Made by a program: the position numbers and the translations under genes. Shown piece after piece: positions 62,917 to 64,000 of a stretch of 64,000 nt of DNA (position 1 is its first letter; every line of letters begins with the position of its first letter). The DNA lies in assembly GCF_037042905.1 (NCBI RefSeq), contig NC_087257.1, forward strand, positions 27,775,501 to 27,839,500, read 5' to 3'. Under the pieces are notes generated by a model. It made no database searches. It was given only the letters and a program-made list of their open reading frames with translations, and had not been told where the DNA came from. Source of the stretch: Lytechinus pictus (taxonomy: Eukaryota > Echinodermata > Echinoidea > Temnopleuroida > Toxopneustidae).

Positions 62917-64000
62917 CAGTGGCGTAACTACGGGGGGGGGGGGGCATGGGGGGGCACGTGCCCCCCCAATCGGCTGGCAAAAAAAAAAAAAAACGGGAGA
63001 AAAGGGAAAAAAAGAGGGAGAAGAAAGAAACGTAGTGGGAAAGAAGAATTTATTGTACATTATAATGTTATATTATATTATATGTTGTGTTATATTACAT
63101 AAGAATTATTTTTTTTTCATAACTTTATGAAACATAATGTGCTCAGGGCCTATTTGTTCATTATTCATGGTACTAGCATTGTCTGTTTAACGAGATATAC
63201 ATGTACAATCATGTTGTACCAAAACGTCCTGTTTTCAAGTCAATATGCACCAAATATATATCATCGCACTTCGAGTTATTATTGTTTTATGTAGTGACAT
63301 ATGCTTCTTTTCATGACTACTTAAAGTGATAGCCCCATTTTACGGTCTGTATATAAAAAAAATCCTTGTTCGTGTTCGCGCTTACGTTCGAATTAGTGGA
63401 TTGATGAGATTTGTCTGCTCTTCATGAATTCCTGAAATCGGTCCTTAAAATGTCTCTTTTTCTAATGTAAATATCAAAAATTTTCAGCTCGCGCTTCGCG
63501 CTCGCATCATTTGTTTAGTGAAATACGTATGGTCATAGTAGATTCCTACAAACAAGCCTTAGAATGCCCCTCTTCAGATCTGAATTTCCTATATTTTCAG
63601 CTCGCACTTTGCGCTACTGAGATGCGTATGATAATCATGATTACTATGACTACAAAAAGCTCTTCATGTGTTTGAATGTGACTCGCATTGGATGACTATG
63701 GTGAGATATGTATACTCTTAATGGATTAAAAAAAAGAAATAGTCCTTAAAATATCCCTGTTTGGGGTCAATATATACAAAATTTTCAGCTCGCGCTTCGC
63801 GCTCGCATCATTTTGTACGTGAAGTACGTATGGTCTTCGTAAATTCCTACAAACAAGCCTTAGAATGCTTCTCTTCAGCTCTGAATTTCCTAAATTTTTA
63901 GCTCGCGCTTCGCGCTCGCAATATTTGATTAGTGAGATACGTATTTTAATCATGATTACAATGACTACAAAAGGTGTTTCATGTTTTCTAACAAAATCAG
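62917..64000 (+). mobile_element. hAT-like repeat: CAGTGGCGTAACTACGG terminus followed by tandem array, runs off the window
   Basis: Begins CAGTGGCGTAACTACGG, close to the terminus of the 59759 element, then G and C runs and a poly-A. From about 63447 it consists of a tandem repeat. No other end is visible inside the window, so total size is unknown. The Gly/Lys-rich plus frame at 62914 is a translation of the terminus. Confidence 0.6.
63447..64000. repeat. 301-bp tandem repeat with GC-rich hairpin cores
   Basis: AGCTCGCGCTTCGCGCTCGC occurs at 63486, 63787 and 63900, with a degenerate copy at 63599. Both pairs are exactly 301 bp apart (63486 to 63787, 63599 to 63900). Each unit also repeats TCCTTAAAAT and TACAAACAAGCCTTAGAATG. 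The core is an inverted repeat (GCGAGCGCGAAGCGCGAGC in reverse). Confidence 0.88.

Noticed and set aside
1..64000. CRISPR arrays, prophage or bacterial operons
   Set aside because: No spaced direct-repeat array or operon layout; gene structure is eukaryotic with introns.

Overview
This is a eukaryotic, AT-rich, intron- and repeat-dominated window. The one gene I can identify with confidence is the 5' part of an integrin beta subunit gene on the minus strand. Five short coding exons (19145-19241, 10643-10731, 4799-4894, 1547-1637, 566-697) have consensus splice sites and mutually compatible phases. Joined, they give 505 nt (168 codons plus one base). They encode a signal peptide, a 7-cysteine PSI domain, the start of the hybrid domain and the start of the beta-I domain with its MIDAS (DLSHS) and ADMIDAS (MKDD) residues. 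The gene runs off the left edge of the window. The introns (0.85, 3.2, 5.7 and 8.4 kb) account for most of the first 19 kb.

The organism is a metazoan, most likely a marine deuterostome such as an echinoderm (sea-urchin-like). The basis is the integrin gene, large AT-rich introns, many short palindromic DNA transposons, an excess of the octamer TAGGCCTA, and frequent poly-G/poly-C tracts. This placement is inference.

Layout: 1-19.4 kb is the integrin gene with several non-autonomous DNA elements in its introns (a twin inverted element at 8.3-8.7 kb, an 823-bp foldback element at 11.4-12.2 kb, a 602-bp hAT-like element at 16.8-17.5 kb) and a TCTAC-rich minisatellite at 5.86-6.56 kb. From 19.4 to 61 kb there is no recognisable gene, only a few candidate exons (29654-29834, 44269-44336 and 52637-52958 on minus; 61028-61070 on plus), more MITE-like elements, a probable LINE 3' tail at 35.5-35.7 kb and many microsatellites. 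At 61.3-61.9 kb there are two tRNA-Arg(TCG) copies 0.5 kb apart; one is intact-looking and one carries changes at key positions. At 62.9-64.0 kb a hAT-like terminus is followed by a 301-bp tandem repeat built around a GC-rich hairpin, running off the right edge.

No CRISPR array, operon, bacterial gene or viral gene is visible. Most long open frames are chance frames in low-complexity or palindromic DNA.
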